Shown here in pieces: positions 43,931 to 55,104 of a DNA stretch of 64,000 nucleotides. Source of the stretch: Kluyvera genomosp. 3 (GTDB taxonomy: Bacteria > Pseudomonadota > Gammaproteobacteria > Enterobacterales > Enterobacteriaceae); NCBI GenBank assembly GCA_002211745.1, contig CP022114.1:2512645-2576644 (forward strand), read 5' to 3'. The notes beneath the pieces are model-generated. The model was not told the DNA's origin, did no database searches, and worked only from the letters and a program-made list of their open reading frames with translations. The position numbers and the translations under genes are program-made. Position 1 is the stretch's first letter; each line of letters opens with the position of its first letter.

Positions 43931-44086
43931 TTATACAAAGTGGAGCTTTTCTTTCTACCGTGCGGCAAAAAGTTTCCATTTCATCACCTGAAATTAACCA
44001 TTTATGCTGCTAAAGTTTTCAAAATATTTACAAAAGTATTACTCTATTCAGAGTCTGTTCCATTTGGTACATTTTGCGAGTTTTTC

Positions 44087-46193
44087 ATGAAAATCATTTC
44101 TGTGCGCTCGGCGACGCTGCCTGTGCTGCTGTTGCCGCTTGCTTTCTCCCCTTTTCCTGGGCCGCTGACGAACAAACGTTAATTGTGACCGCCACGCCTC
44201 AAACCGTCTCTGAGCTGGATACGCCGGCCGCGGTCAGCGTGGTTGACGGCGAGGATATGCGCCACGCCACGCCGCGCGTTAACCTGTCAGAATCGCTCGG
44301 CGCCGTGCCGGGTTTACAAATTCAGAACCGGCAGAACTACGCCCAGGATCTCCAGCTGTCGATTCGCGGCTTTGGTTCACGCTCCACCTACGGTGTGCGC
44401 GGTATTCGCATGTACGTTGACGGCATCCCGTCGACCATGCCAGACGGTCAGGGGCAAACGTCAAACATCGATATTGGTAGCGTCGATCATATTGACGTGC
44501 TGCGCGGCCCTTCTCCGCGCTATACGGCAACTCATCCGGCGGCGTAGTCGACGTCACCACCGAAAGCGGCAAGCAACCCACCACGCTGGAAGCCAGCAGC
44601 TATTACGGTAGCTATGGCACCTGGCATTACGGTATGAAAGCGACGGGCACCGTCGGCGACGGTAGTCACGCGGGGGATGTCGATTACACCGTGTCGACGA
44701 ATCGATTCATCACCCGTGGTTATCGCGATCACAGCGCGGCGCGCAAAAACCTCGCCAACGCCAAACTGGGTGTACGCATCAACGATGTCAGCAAGCTGAC
44801 CCTGCTGTTTAACAGTGTCGATATTAAGGCCAACGATCCCGGCGGGCTGGATTACAACGAACTGCACCAGAATCGCGAGCAGTCGCCGCGCGGTGACCAG
44901 TACAACATGCGCAAAAGCGTAAAACAGACCCAGGCTGGCCTGCGCTACGAGCGTCAGCTCAGTGAACAGGACGATTTAAGCGTCATGATGTACGCTGGTG
45001 AACGTCAAACCACGCAGTATCAGTCGATTCCACGTGCCCGCAGCTAAAACCCACCCATGCGGGCGGCGTGATCGACCTCGATCGTCACTATCAGGGCATC
45101 GATACCCGCTGGACGCACCGCGGCGAACTGCTGGTTCCGGTCAGCTTCACCACCGGCCTGAACTACGAGAACATGAGCGAAAAGCGTCGCGGTTACGAAA
45201 ACTTCGTGATGAATGGCACCACGCCGGAATACGGTGAGAAAGGTAATCTGCGTCGCAATGAACGCAACCTGATGTGGAACGTCGATCCCTACCTGCAAAC
45301 CCAGTGGCAGTTAACCGATAAACTCAGTCTTGATGCAGGCGTGCGCTACAGCTCAGTGTGGTTTGACTCCAACGACCACTACATCACCGCGACAAATGGC
45401 GACGATAGCGGCGACGCCAGCTATCACAAATGGCTCCCTGCGGGATCGTTGAAGTACGCGGTCACCGATGCGTGGAACGTCTATCTCTCCGCCGGTCGCG
45501 GCTTTGAGACCCGACGATTAACGAGCTTTCCTACCGTTCAGACGATCGCGGCGGACTGAACTTTGGATTGCAACCTTCGACCAACGAAACGGTGGAAATT
45601 GGCAGCAAAACGCGTATTGGCAACGGTTTGCTGACGGCGGCGCTGTTCCAGACAGATACCGATAACGAAATTGTCGTCGACAGCAGCAGCGGCGGACGTA
45701 CCAGCTACAAAAACGCCGGAAAAACACGTCGCCAGGGGCGGAGTTGTCGCTGGATCAGCAATTCGCTGAAAACTGGCGCGCCAAAGCGGCCTGGACCTGG
45801 CTTGACGCGACCTACCGTACCAACGTCTGTGATGACGCCAACTGTAATGGCAATCGCATTCCAGGGATTGCGCGCAATATGGGCTTTGCCTCTCTGGGCT
45901 ATGAACCGGAGAACGGCTGGTATGCAGGTGCCAACGTGCGCTATATGAGCGATATTATGGCCAACGATGAAAACACCGCCCGCGCGCCATCGTGGACGGT
46001 TGTCGGATTGAACACCGGCTACAAGTTCGATATCGGCAACTGGAATCTGGATGTGTTTGGCCGGGTCGATAACCTCTTCGACCGCCAATATGTCGGCTCC
46101 GTTATCGTCAACGAGTCGAATGGTCGTTATTACGAACCGGCTCCTGGGCGTAACTACGGCGTTGGCGTGAATGTCGCCTGGCGTTTTGAGTAA
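44087..46193 (+). CDS. yncD: YncD (PqqU), TonB-dependent outer-membrane receptor (five missing bases)
   Basis: Repaired length 703 (E. coli 700). Signal MKIISVRSATLPVLLLPLAF, TonB box near TLIVTATP, plug domain TPRVNLSESLGAVPGLQIQN, LQLSIRGFGSRSTYGVRGIR and VDGIPSTMPDGQGQTSNID, then a 22-strand barrel ending GRNYGVGVNVAWRFE with terminal Phe-Glu close to the end. Breaks near 44150, 44512, 45035, 45512 and 45735. The E. coli homologue takes up pyrroloquinoline quinone and is a phage receptor. Confidence 0.94.
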
Positions 46194-46202
46194 AGCGCGT
46201 GA

Positions 46203-46231
46203 ACGTTTCCGAGGAAACCCGGAAACGTATT
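46203..46231 (+). terminator. terminator between yncD and mcbR
   Basis: 9-bp stem acgtttccg / cggaaacgt, 8-base loop, then attt; convergent genes. Confidence 0.7.
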
Positions 46232-46237
46232 TGCAGA

Positions 46238-46902
46238 TTAATGGCTAGGGCAATACTGGCGCTGTAAAAAATGCGCTGATTCATCAACAATCTGGCACAT
46301 TGCCGTATGGCTGGCCATCGAGTCTTTTTTCTCCAGCGCCATCAGCAGGCGCTGATATAAATTGGTTTGCTGAAACGGTTCTACTGAATTTAAATATAAA
46401 TAGTGGAAACTTGGCCCTACCCGAACCCATAATTGTTCGATCATAATCATTAAAGTGGGCATTTCCGCGTATTCATATATTCGAAAACGAAACTGGTAAT
46501 TGCTCTGCAGCATGCGGGTGATATCACCAGAGGCTTTTGCTTCATGCAGTAACGCCAACAGATGATGGAGTTCCTGCATTTTTTGTGCGGTCATATTCCC
46601 GGAGGCCGCTGCGGCCGCCATTCCTTCGAGATTTTTTCGTATCTGGGTTATTTCCTGATAGCTGGAATCGGTTAGCACCGGAACCATAAATGCCTGCGCC
46701 GGTGCGGCCTGCAATGCCCCAGGGAGACCAGCCGCAACAGCGCCTCGCGAACGGGTGTAATGCTGATCCCTTGATTCGCGGCTATTTCACGCGTCACGAG
46801 TCGGGCGCCGGGTTTTAATGCGCCAATGATAAGTGCGTTCTTGATATTATTCTCAACCTGCTGTGTCAGGCTCATACGTTGTGCTTTAGCAAAATCCAGC
46901 AT
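46238..46902 (-). CDS. mcbR: McbR (YncC)-like GntR/FadR-family regulator (one missing base)
   Basis: N-terminal winged helix: MSLTQQVENNIKNALIIGAL, KPGARLVTREIAANQGISIT, PVREALLRLVSLG; C-terminal FCD-type helical domain with EMPTLMIMIEQLWVRVGPSF and LYLNSVEPF. Missing base near 46705. Repaired length 221, the E. coli McbR length, but sequence is moderately diverged outside the HTH. In E. coli it represses mcbA and affects biofilm and mucoidy. A start at 46875 is also possible. Confidence 0.8.
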
Positions 46903-47034
46903 ATTTATTATAACCCACGGATAATTGGCCAGAGCCTATAATAATTAATAGCTGGCGTTTCCTGTTTTGTGCAAAAAATACAATATATATTTTTCGCATG
47001 TTGCGGACGTGAAATTAAAAACGATTGAGAGCGC

Positions 47035-47069
47035 TTCGCCAAATGACGCATTAATACGTCATTAGCGAA
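47035..47069. terminator. hairpin downstream of the XRE-cupin gene
   Basis: ttcgccaaatgacg facing cgtcattagcgaa, about 13 paired bases; on the minus strand a cgtttttaa run follows 15 bases later. The stretch 46903-47073 has no gene. Confidence 0.5.
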
Positions 47070-47073
47070 ATAA

Positions 47074-47647
47074 TCACGAGAGTGGAAGATTCAAACGAAC
47101 AACCAGATAAACACATGTATGACCGCTATCGTTAATAAAGCGGCAGTCGTTCGGCGGCCCAGCTCCAGGCAGTCGCCAGCCTGCATACGATGCCCGGTCT
47201 CCCTTCCATGAAGAGCAATTCCCCTTGCTGCACCCAGATCAGCTGACGCGCCATCGCGTAAGCCGAAGCCGGCATCGGGATATCGCTACCTGCGGGAAGC
47301 TCAATTTGTACCAAATCGACAGGCAATTCACCGCGCGGCGAAACATGACGCCGCAGATAGTGGCTTTGTGGATCGTGCCACACGGGCTGGTCCGCGAAAC
47401 GCAGCAGTTTCCCCTCCTGAATCTCGGCGCGGGCAATCAAGGTTGACATGCTGATGCCGAACGCGCCGGAAAGCCGCGCCAGCAGCGTCGCCGTCGGGCT
47501 GCTTTCACCGCGCTCAATTTTGTGAATCATCGCCCGAGATACGCCAGCGCGCTCGGCTAACTCACTCAGCGACCAGCTTCGCGATTCGCGCTCAATACGA
47601 ATTCTTGCGCCGATCCGTTGATTTAAGTTGTCTTCAATAGTATTCAT
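47074..47647 (-). CDS. XRE-family regulator with C-terminal cupin domain (two missing bases)
   Basis: HTH_3 at residues 12-66: IGARIRIERESRSWSLSELA, then GVSRAMIHKIERGESSPTAT. Cupin part: RHVSPRGELPVDLVQIELPA, MARQLIWVQQGELLFMEGRP and, after repair near 47185 and 47160, a tail ending CVYLVVRLNLPLS. Repaired length 191. Divergent from mnaT, 38 bp between starts, so probably controls it and/or itself. Such regulators often sense small metabolites. Confidence 0.82.
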
Positions 47648-47685
47648 ATCGTTATACTATAGTGAACAACACACAGGGTGCAACC

Positions 47686-48204
47686 ATGCCTATTCGTTTT
47701 GCGACCAAAGAAGACTGCGCCGCGATTGCGGCCATCTATAATCACGCCGTGCTGCATACCGCGGCCATCTGGAACGATAAAACCGTCGATACCGACAACC
47801 GCATTGCCTGGTTTGAAGCGCGTCAGCTTGGGCACTTTCCCGTATTGGTCAGCGAAGAAAACGGCGTGGTGACGGGCTATGCCTCCTACGGTGACTGGCG
47901 CGCGTTTGATGGTTTCCGCCATACCGTCGAACACTCCGTTTACGTCCACCCGGACCATCAGGGTAAGGGGCTGGGCCATATTCTGCTCGCCGCGCTGATT
48001 GAAGAAGCGAAACGTCGCGGCAAGCATGTGATGGTGGCAGGCATCGAGTCGCAAAACCATGCGTCCCTGCACTTGCACGAAAAGCACGGTTTTGTCACCA
48101 CCGGGCAAATGCCGCAGGTGGGAACTAAATTTGGCCGCTGGCTGGACCTCACCTTTATGCAACTTCAGTTGGATAACCGCCGCGATCCGGATGGTACAGC
48201 ATGA
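47686..48204 (+). CDS. mnaT: MnaT (YncA), L-methionine sulfoximine/amino-acid N-acetyltransferase
   Basis: Intact, 172 residues equal to E. coli MnaT. GNAT marks: IRFATKEDCAAIAAIYNHAV, YVHPDHQGKGLGHILLAALI (acetyl-CoA loop) and SLHLHEKHGFVTTGQMPQVG. Acetylates toxic glutamine analogues such as methionine sulfoximine and phosphinothricin. Stop overlaps the ydcZ start (ATGA), indicating one operon. Confidence 0.93.
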   Translation: MPIRFATKEDCAAIAAIYNHAVLHTAAIWNDKTVDTDNRIAWFEARQLGHFPVLVSEENGVVTGYASYGDWRAFDGFRHTVEHSVYVHPDHQGKGLGHILLAALIEEAKRRGKHVMVAGIESQNHASLHLHEKHGFVTTGQMPQVGTKFGRWLDLTFMQLQLDNRRDPDGTA

Positions 48205-48650
48205 ATCAATCCCTCACGTTGACGTTTCTGGTTGCCGCCGGCATCGGCCTGGTTATCCAGAACACGCTGATGGTGCGGATCACCCAATCGGCCTCGACGA
48301 TTCTGGTGGCGATGCTGCTCAATTCACTGGTTGGTATTGTGCTATTCGTCAGTATTCTGCTGATCAAACACGGGCTGGCGGGCGTAAACGAACTCATCTC
48401 CACCGTTAAGTGGTGGACGCTGCTTCCCGGGCTGTTGGGTTCGTTCTTCGTCTTTGCCAGCATCAGCGGCTATCAGTACGTGGGCGCGGCAACCACGATT
48501 GCCGTGCTGGTCGCCAGCCAGCTTATCGGCGGTCTGGTGATGGACGTGATGCGCAGCCATGGGGTGCCCTGGCGAGCGCTGGTGGGGCCGGTGTGCGGCG
48601 CGGTGATGTTGATTGTCGGGGCGTGGCTGGTGGCGAGGAGACAGTTCTGA
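48201..48650 (+). CDS. ydcZ: YdcZ, DMT-superfamily (DUF606) inner-membrane protein
   Basis: Intact, 149 residues as in E. coli, with five predicted membrane helices (LTFLVAAGIGLVIQNTLM, LVAMLLNSLVGIVLFVSILL, LPGLLGSFFVFASISGYQYV, TTIAVLVASQLIGGLVMDVM, GPVCGAVMLIVGAWLVA). Substrate unknown. Confidence 0.92.
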   Translation: MNQSLTLTFLVAAGIGLVIQNTLMVRITQSASTILVAMLLNSLVGIVLFVSILLIKHGLAGVNELISTVKWWTLLPGLLGSFFVFASISGYQYVGAATTIAVLVASQLIGGLVMDVMRSHGVPWRALVGPVCGAVMLIVGAWLVARRQF

Positions 48651-48705
48651 ATCAGAGCCGCCTCCCGCGCTGCGCCTGGCCGGGGCTCAGCCCGGTCAGA
48701 GCAGT

Positions 48706-48939
48706 TTACAGGATTGTTCCACCCTGAGTGAGCTGCTCTTTACGTGACTCTTCCTGCTCGCGCAGATGCTGCCCGTGATGGGAAATCGTCACGCGCAGGC
48801 GCTGCTGCTGGGTAAAACGATCTTCACGACTCAGCTCTGCATCGTCGCTTAGCGCCACCAGCAGCTCATTCATGTGCGTAATCACGCTCTCTTCAATCGC
48901 CGCGTCAACGCGCGCGATGACCTCATCCAGATGTGACAT
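48706..48939 (-). CDS. ydcY: YdcY (DUF2526) small protein
   Basis: Intact, 77 residues, the E. coli length: MSHLDEVIARVDAAIEESVI, LLVALSDDAELSREDRFTQQ, and the end QLTQGGTIL. Mostly helical, charged, cytoplasmic; function unknown. Convergent with ydcZ as in E. coli. Start has an aggag site. Confidence 0.95.
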   Translation of the reverse strand: MSHLDEVIARVDAAIEESVITHMNELLVALSDDAELSREDRFTQQQRLRVTISHHGQHLREQEESRKEQLTQGGTIL

Positions 48940-48948
48940 ACCTGCTCC

Positions 48949-50543
48949 TTAATTGATTTTCACTTTCGAGAAATCGCTGCCCATCAGGCTCACGCTGTAG
49001 CCGGTTACGTTGCTACGCGTGGCATAGAACGTTTTGCCGTTCGCCAACGCAATCCACGGCGCCTGCTGGTAGTAAATATCTTGCGCCTGCTCGTAGAGCG
49101 CGGCACGTTTCGCCGGGTCGCTCACCACCAGCGCTTTTTTCACCAGGCCATCATACTCTTTATTACACCAGCGCGCGGCGTTAGAGCCCGTTTTAATGCT
49201 ATCGCATCCGAGCAGCGTATTGGCAAAGTTATCCGGATCGCCGTTGTCCGACATCCAGCCGTACAGCGCGCTGCCATGTTCGCCTTTGCGGATACCGGAG
49301 AGGTACTCCCCCACTCATAGGTCACAATTTTGGCCTTCACGCCCACTTTGGCCCAATCGTTCTGGATCATTTCCGCGATCCGGCGCGAGTTCGGGTTATA
49401 AGGGCGCTGCACCGGCATTGACCACAGCGTCACATCAACCCCTTCTCTAACCCGGCCTGTTTCAGCAACGCTTTCGCTTTTTCAGGATCGTAGCTGTAAT
49501 CTTTCAGATCTTTATTAAAGCCCATCATGTTTGGCGGGATCGGCGATTTTGCCACCGTGCCGGAGCCCATAAACACCGCATTGACGATCGCCTGCTTGTC
49601 GGTAGCGTAGTTCAGCGCCTGGCGGACCAGCACATTATCGAACGGCTTTTTCTCGGTATTAAACGCCAGATAGCCAACGTTCAGGGCTTCGACCGCATGC
49701 AATGCCAGATCGTGATTGTTTTTAATCACATCAAACTGCACCGGCGACGGCGCAGGGATAATCTGGCATTCGTTGGTTTGCAGCTTGGCCAGACGCGTCT
49801 CGACGTTCGGGTGATGGCGAAGATCAGGTGCTTCGTCGGCACCGCGCCGTCCAGTAGTTCGGGTTCGCAAGGTAGCGAATCTGCGAGTCAGCCTTATATT
49901 GCTGTAACACATACGGTCCGGTACCAATCGGCCAGTTATCCACGTTTTCCGGCGTGCCTTTTTTCATCATCGCATCGGCGTACTCCGCCGACAGAATAGA
50001 CGCAAAATCCATTCCCCAGTCGGCCAGGAATGCGGAGTTCGGCTCACTCAACACAAACTGCACGTGATAGTCATCGATTTTTTTCACCGATTTAATCAGC
50101 TTATCGAGACCCACGTCGTTGAAATATTCGTAGTTGCCTTGCGAAACCTTATGGTACGGATGATCGCTATCTTTCTGTCGTAGTACGGAGAAAATCACGT
50201 CATCAGCGTTAAAGTCGCGAGTCGGCGTAAAGAATTTATTGCTGTTGAACTTCACGTCCTGACGCAGCGTAAAGGTATAAGTCAGCCCATCCGGGGAAAT
50301 CGTCCAGTCGGTAGCCAGCGAGGGAATCGGTGTATTTTTCACCGGATCAAAGTTGATCAGCCGGTTATACAGCGTTTGCGAACTGGCGACGAACGTCGGG
50401 CCTGAGCTGGCGATTTGCGGGTTAAAGGACTCCGGCGAGGCTTCGGAGCAGTAGACGAGTGTGTCGTTGTTCGCCGCCCAGGCGGCGCTTGCCGGTAACA
50501 ACGCGCTGAGCGCCAGCGCGAGGAGCGTTTTCCCTGTGGTCAT
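48949..50543 (-). CDS. DppA-like peptide ABC-transporter substrate-binding protein, orphan (four missing bases)
   Basis: Repaired length 532, similar to DppA (535). Signal peptide TTGKTLLALALSALLPASAA with WA-A cleavage. SBP_bac_5 marks: LVYCSEASPESFNPQIASSG, DADDVIFSV-like NADDVIFSVLRQKDSDHPYH, NPIGTGP-like WPIGTGPYVLQQY, ALNVGYLAFNTEKKPFDNVL and MPVQRPYNPNSRRIAEMIQ. Breaks near 49843, 49812, 49440 and 49315. No permease or ATPase genes flank it, so it likely lends specificity to DppBCDF or another transporter, as MppA does with Opp. Confidence 0.87.
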
Positions 50544-50800
50544 GGTTATAAGCCTTTCGATTTTATTATATGAACGGCTTAATAACAGCACAGCCCGGAT
50601 AACTGGCAAATAACCAATTTGTCTCAGGTTATGCTGAATAACCTTAATTTGTTGGTTTCTTCATCGGCGATTCCTCAGGTTTGACTTAAGTCCAGCGATT
50701 CAATGCCGCGAGAATTACCCGATTTACCCCTCTCTTTCGCCGTTTGTTGCATTTTGCTTTGCGTAAAGTAATGCCGTGAAGAAGTCTATGGGACAGGAAC

Positions 50801-52122
50801 GTGGCAAAAACTCTTTTACGCAGCGGAAGTCTTGATGACTTTCAGGCCGTAGGCGGCGGCGGGCAAACCGTATTTCATTCCGCGCTTCAGGTGCGCGAAA
50901 CCCTGCGTTTACGTAAGCAAAACGCGCTGGTCGACTGCCTGGCGATACCGCAGTTAAATGATGAAGGCGACCGGGTGGACTGGTATTCGCCCATTGATGG
51001 TACGGCGATGAGCTGGAAAGCGGCGGATGAAACCTCACGCACGCGGGCGCTGCACTATTTAGAAGGTTTGCAGGAGAGCGCACGCACGCTCAGCAAAAAA
51101 TGCCTGCAATCCGACAAAACCGCACAACAACTGTTCGGCGCCCTGCTGGATAAATCGCTGCAATTTCCCGGTGAAAATCACCTGTTCCTCGTCGACGGTA
51201 AGCCGGTTATCAGCTTCTGGGCTTTGTGAACCTCAACGAAGGCGCACGTGAAGACGTATTCGACTGTCTGCGCTACGTTGAACCGGAACAACCACAAGCG
51301 CCGACCATTGACGAAGTGCCTCTCGTAGAAGAACCCGAACCCGCCGTGGTGACGTTTAGCGAAGCCGATGCGCCACTGATTTCAGCGAATGAACCGTTGA
51401 TTAACGCCTACACGCTGCCGGTGGAGGAGCCTGAAGAACCGCAGGCACCCGCCGAACCGATGATACCGATGACGGTCGCCAGAACGCGCCGTCCGCGCTG
51501 GATGTGGGGCCTGCCGATTGCCGCCGCTGTTGCCGCCGTAGCGATTGCGGTTCCCATGATGATCCCGACCACTCAGGCTGAGTCCGAGCCCGTCGTTCAG
51601 ACTGCCGACGCACCTGCCCTCCCGCAAACGCCCGCCATGCCGGTATTAATTACCGACCTGCCGTTGCATCAGGCCAGTGTGAAAGCGGAACCGGTGGTGA
51701 AAGAAGAAGAGAAACCGGTGGTGATTGCCGTTATTCCAAAAGATGCGCTGGTGATGGATGCCGACCAGATGCGCGCAGGCACCACGCGTTTCCTCAACGG
51801 CAGTTGGCGGGCACAGATGGATATCAGCGACGCGCATACCGGTAAAGCGCCAAGCCTGCGCTACCAGATTCAGAACAATAAAGGCGCCGTGCGCCTCGTG
51901 CGAGAAGGCAATATCGTCTGTAAAGCCGCGGTCTTTTCTGGCCTGCATCAAAACGGCGAGCTGATGATCAAAAGCCGCGGCAACGCCCAGTGCAGCGACG
52001 GCGCGCGCTACCCGCTGCCGGAAATCAGCTGTAAACCCGGCAACAGCAACGTGGCTGTGTGCACCGCCCGCTTTGACGCCAGAACGGTGGTACCGCTGAC
52101 CTTTAAGAAGACGGGAGCGTAA
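50801..52122 (+). CDS. srfA: SrfA, first component of the SrfABC system (one missing base)
   Basis: GTG start with caggaac site, opening MAKTLLRSGSLDDFQAVGGG. Repaired length 440. Residues 1-140 form a globular N-domain; residues about 150-225 are Pro/Glu-rich; a single membrane span WMWGLPIAAAVAAVAIAVPM near 231-252 puts the C-terminal half (with Cys residues, NGSWRAQMDISDAHTGKAP) outside the cytoplasm. Break near 51220. Known in Salmonella as an SsrB-linked gene of unknown biochemical role. Followed by srfB after 3 bp. Confidence 0.88.
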
Positions 52123-52125
52123 CCT

Positions 52126-55104
52126 ATGCTGGTCACTCTTTGCGATTACAAACAGAGCGTCACATTAATTGCCAACAGCGGCGTGCAGTTTCTCGACTTT
52201 GGCCTTAGCCCGCAGGAGTCGCTGCAAAACGGTCGTTTCGTGCGAAAAACCGCTAACGGCCCGCTGCTACGTCTGGACTATGACGTCGTCAATCAGCGCT
52301 ACACGCTGCCCGGTGAGGCCGGACGCGCGCCCGAGGTGGTGAAGCCGGAATCGACTCTGGCCCTGCACCACTCACTCACGCTGTTAGACGGCATCTGGCT
52401 GCCGCTACCGTTCCTGCGTTTTAACCCGCCGCGCACCTTCGTTGAAGGACCGGACAACTGGGCGCGCGTGCAGATTCGTCGCCTGGCGGAACCGGACAAC
52501 GCAGGCAATACGCACCGCGTGACGTTAGCGTTTGATAGCCAGATCAGCGACGATGACGCCAACGGCCTGTCGCCCGTCGCCAGCGATCTGCTCAACGGTA
52601 CCCGCTTTGCGCTGGCGTGGCGCGACAATGAAATCAGCGACTTCCTCGATCAAACATGGATTGACGGCTGGCTGCGTGAAGTTTTCCAGCAGACCGTTGC
52701 CACTCATGAATCCCGAAGCGAACGCGATGTGGCACAGGCGCTGCGCAGCTTTGAATATCAGGGCCACTGGCTGAATATTCTGGCGCTGCTGGGCGAACAA
52801 TTGACGGTGCCGGAAATTAAAATCGTCACCGCCACGCTGAGCACCCGGCCATCCCGGTAGATTTGATCCTCGACGTGGGTAACACCCATACCTGTGGCGT
52901 CATTATCGAAGATCACGGCGACGCGAACGACGGTTTACGCCAGACCGCCGAGCTGCAAGTGCGCTCATTAAGCGAACCGCAATATCTGAATGAACCGCTG
53001 TTCACCAGCCGCGTCGAGTTCTCGGAATCACGCTTTGGCAAGCAGCATTTCTCGGTGGAAAGCGGCCGCGAAGATGCGTTTATCTGGCCATCGCTGGTGC
53101 GTGTGGGTGATGAAGCCCGTAAGCTGGCGATGCAGCGTTTAGGTACGGAAGGCTACAGCGGAATCTCCAGCCCACGCCGCTATTTGTGGGATGAGACGCC
53201 GACCGTACAGGACTGGCGCTTTAGCCAGATGAATGGCAAGACCCAGCGCGAACCGTTGGCCACCGCCTTCCCGCTGATGAACCTGATGAACGACGAGGGC
53301 CAGCCTCTGTTTACCCTACCGCCGGACGAGCGGATGCCGGTCTTCTCGCCGCAGTACAGCCGCAGCACCCTGATGACCCATATGCTGTGCGAACTGCTGG
53401 CACAGGCGTTGGGCAGATTAACAGCGTCGCCACCCGCCTTCGCCTGGGCTTCCCCGCGTCACCGCGCCAGCTGCGTACGCTGATCCTCACACTACCGTCG
53501 GCCATGCCAAAGCAGGAACGCGAAATTTTCCGCCGACGGATGTTTGAAGCTATCGCGCTGGTGTGGAAAGCAATGGGTTGGCACCCACAGGATGATGATT
53601 TTGCCCCTGTTCGCGTGCAGGAAAAAAGCATCGTGCCCATCCCGAAAATTCATATGGAGTGGGATGAAGCCAGCTGCGGCCAGCTGGTGTGGCTTTACAA
53701 CGAAGCGATTTCCCATTTCTCCGGGCAGACCGAAGCGCTGTTTGCGGCGATGGCGCGACCGGACCGCCAGCCGGAGCCAGGCATCGCGCCGGGCCGCGCG
53801 CTGCGCATCGCATCGCTCGATCTCGGCGGCGGCACGACAGACATGGCTATCGCCCAGTATCAACTGGACGACGGTATTGGCGGCAACGTCAAAATCACCC
53901 CACAGCTGCTGTTCCGCGAAGGATTTAAAATTGCCGGGGATGATGTCCTGCTGGATATTATCCAGCGCTGCGTGCTGCCCGCGCTGCAAACCCAGCTGCA
54001 AAAATCCGGCGTCGCTGACGCGCAGGCGCTGATGGCCACGCTGTTTGGCGACTCCGGCAGGCTGGATACTCAGGCCGTGCTGCGCCAGCAAACCACGCTG
54101 CAGCTCTTTATGCCCATCGGCCACGCCATTCTGGCGGCGTGGGAACAGAGCGACCCGCAGGATCCGCTGGCTGGATTGCATGCCACCTTCGGTGAACTGC
54201 TGAGCCAGGCGCCGACGCGTAACGTAATAAACTATGTCGGCCAGGCCGTAGAGCACGCCTTGCCTGCCGGTAGCGCGCCGTTCGACCTGCTGGCCGTACC
54301 GCTGGAAGTGACCTTCAGCCGATTGCAGGAAGCCATGCTCGCCGGTGAGTTTACCCTCGCCGGTCCGCTGCACGCGCTCTGCGAGGCAATCTCACATTAT
54401 GCCTGCGACGTGCTGCTGATTACCGGGCGGCCCGGCTGCCTGCCGGGCATACAGGCGCTGATCCGCTACCTTCAGCCAGTGCCGGTCAACCGGATGGTCT
54501 GGCTGGATAAATATCATGTACATGAATGGTATCCGTTCAGCCAACAGGGCGTATCGGCAACCCGAAATCCACCGCCGCCGTGGGAGCGATGCTGTGCAGC
54601 CTGGCGCTGGATCTACGCCTGCCGCACTTCAACTTTAAAGCCGCCGATATTGGCGCGTACTCCACCGTGCGCTATCTGGGAGTACTGGATAAAACCGTCA
54701 ACACGCTGCGCGATGAAAATATCTGGTACCACGATCTCGATCTCGACAAACCCGGCGCCAGGCTGGATGCCCGCCTGCACTTCCCGCTGCGCGGCAATGT
54801 AACCCTCGGCTTCCGCCAACTGGCGAACACCCGCTGGCCCGCGACGCCGCTGTATACGTTGAGCATCAACTCGCCAGAACTGGCGAAAGCCATCGCCGGT
54901 GACGGCGTGCTGCAGGTTCGCCTGAAGCTTGAAGGCGGTAGCCGACACGAAACGCCGCTGTCATTTGTGTTGAGCGACGCCTGGCTTCAGGACGGCACGC
55001 CGGTTTCGCCGGATGCCCTGACCCTGAAACTCAATACCCTGGCTGACCGTCGCCATAGCGGCAGCCACTACTGGATCGACAGCGGGAGCGTATTCCTCAA
55101 ATGA
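52126..55104 (+). CDS. srfB: SrfB, ASKHA (actin/Hsp70-fold)-like component of SrfABC (three missing bases)
   Basis: Repaired length 993. Residues about 246-259 LILDVGNTHTCGVI resemble the phosphate-1 loop, 562-577 IASLDLGGGTTDMAIA the phosphate-2 loop, and 762-777 VLLITGRPGCLPGIQA the adenosine motif of Hsp70/actin-type ATPases, in the right order. Residues 1-240 are an extra N-terminal domain and the last 180 a beta-rich tail. Breaks near 52855, 53413 and 54550. Stop overlaps the srfC start by four bases. Confidence 0.88.

Noticed and set aside
44087-46193. Programmed frameshifting in yncD or other genes
   Set aside because: Breaks occur at random places in dozens of unrelated genes, without shared slippery sites and mostly as base losses.
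53492-54373. 293-codon open frame antisense to srfB
   Set aside because: Arg/Gln-rich shadow; the sense strand holds the conserved ATPase-like motifs.
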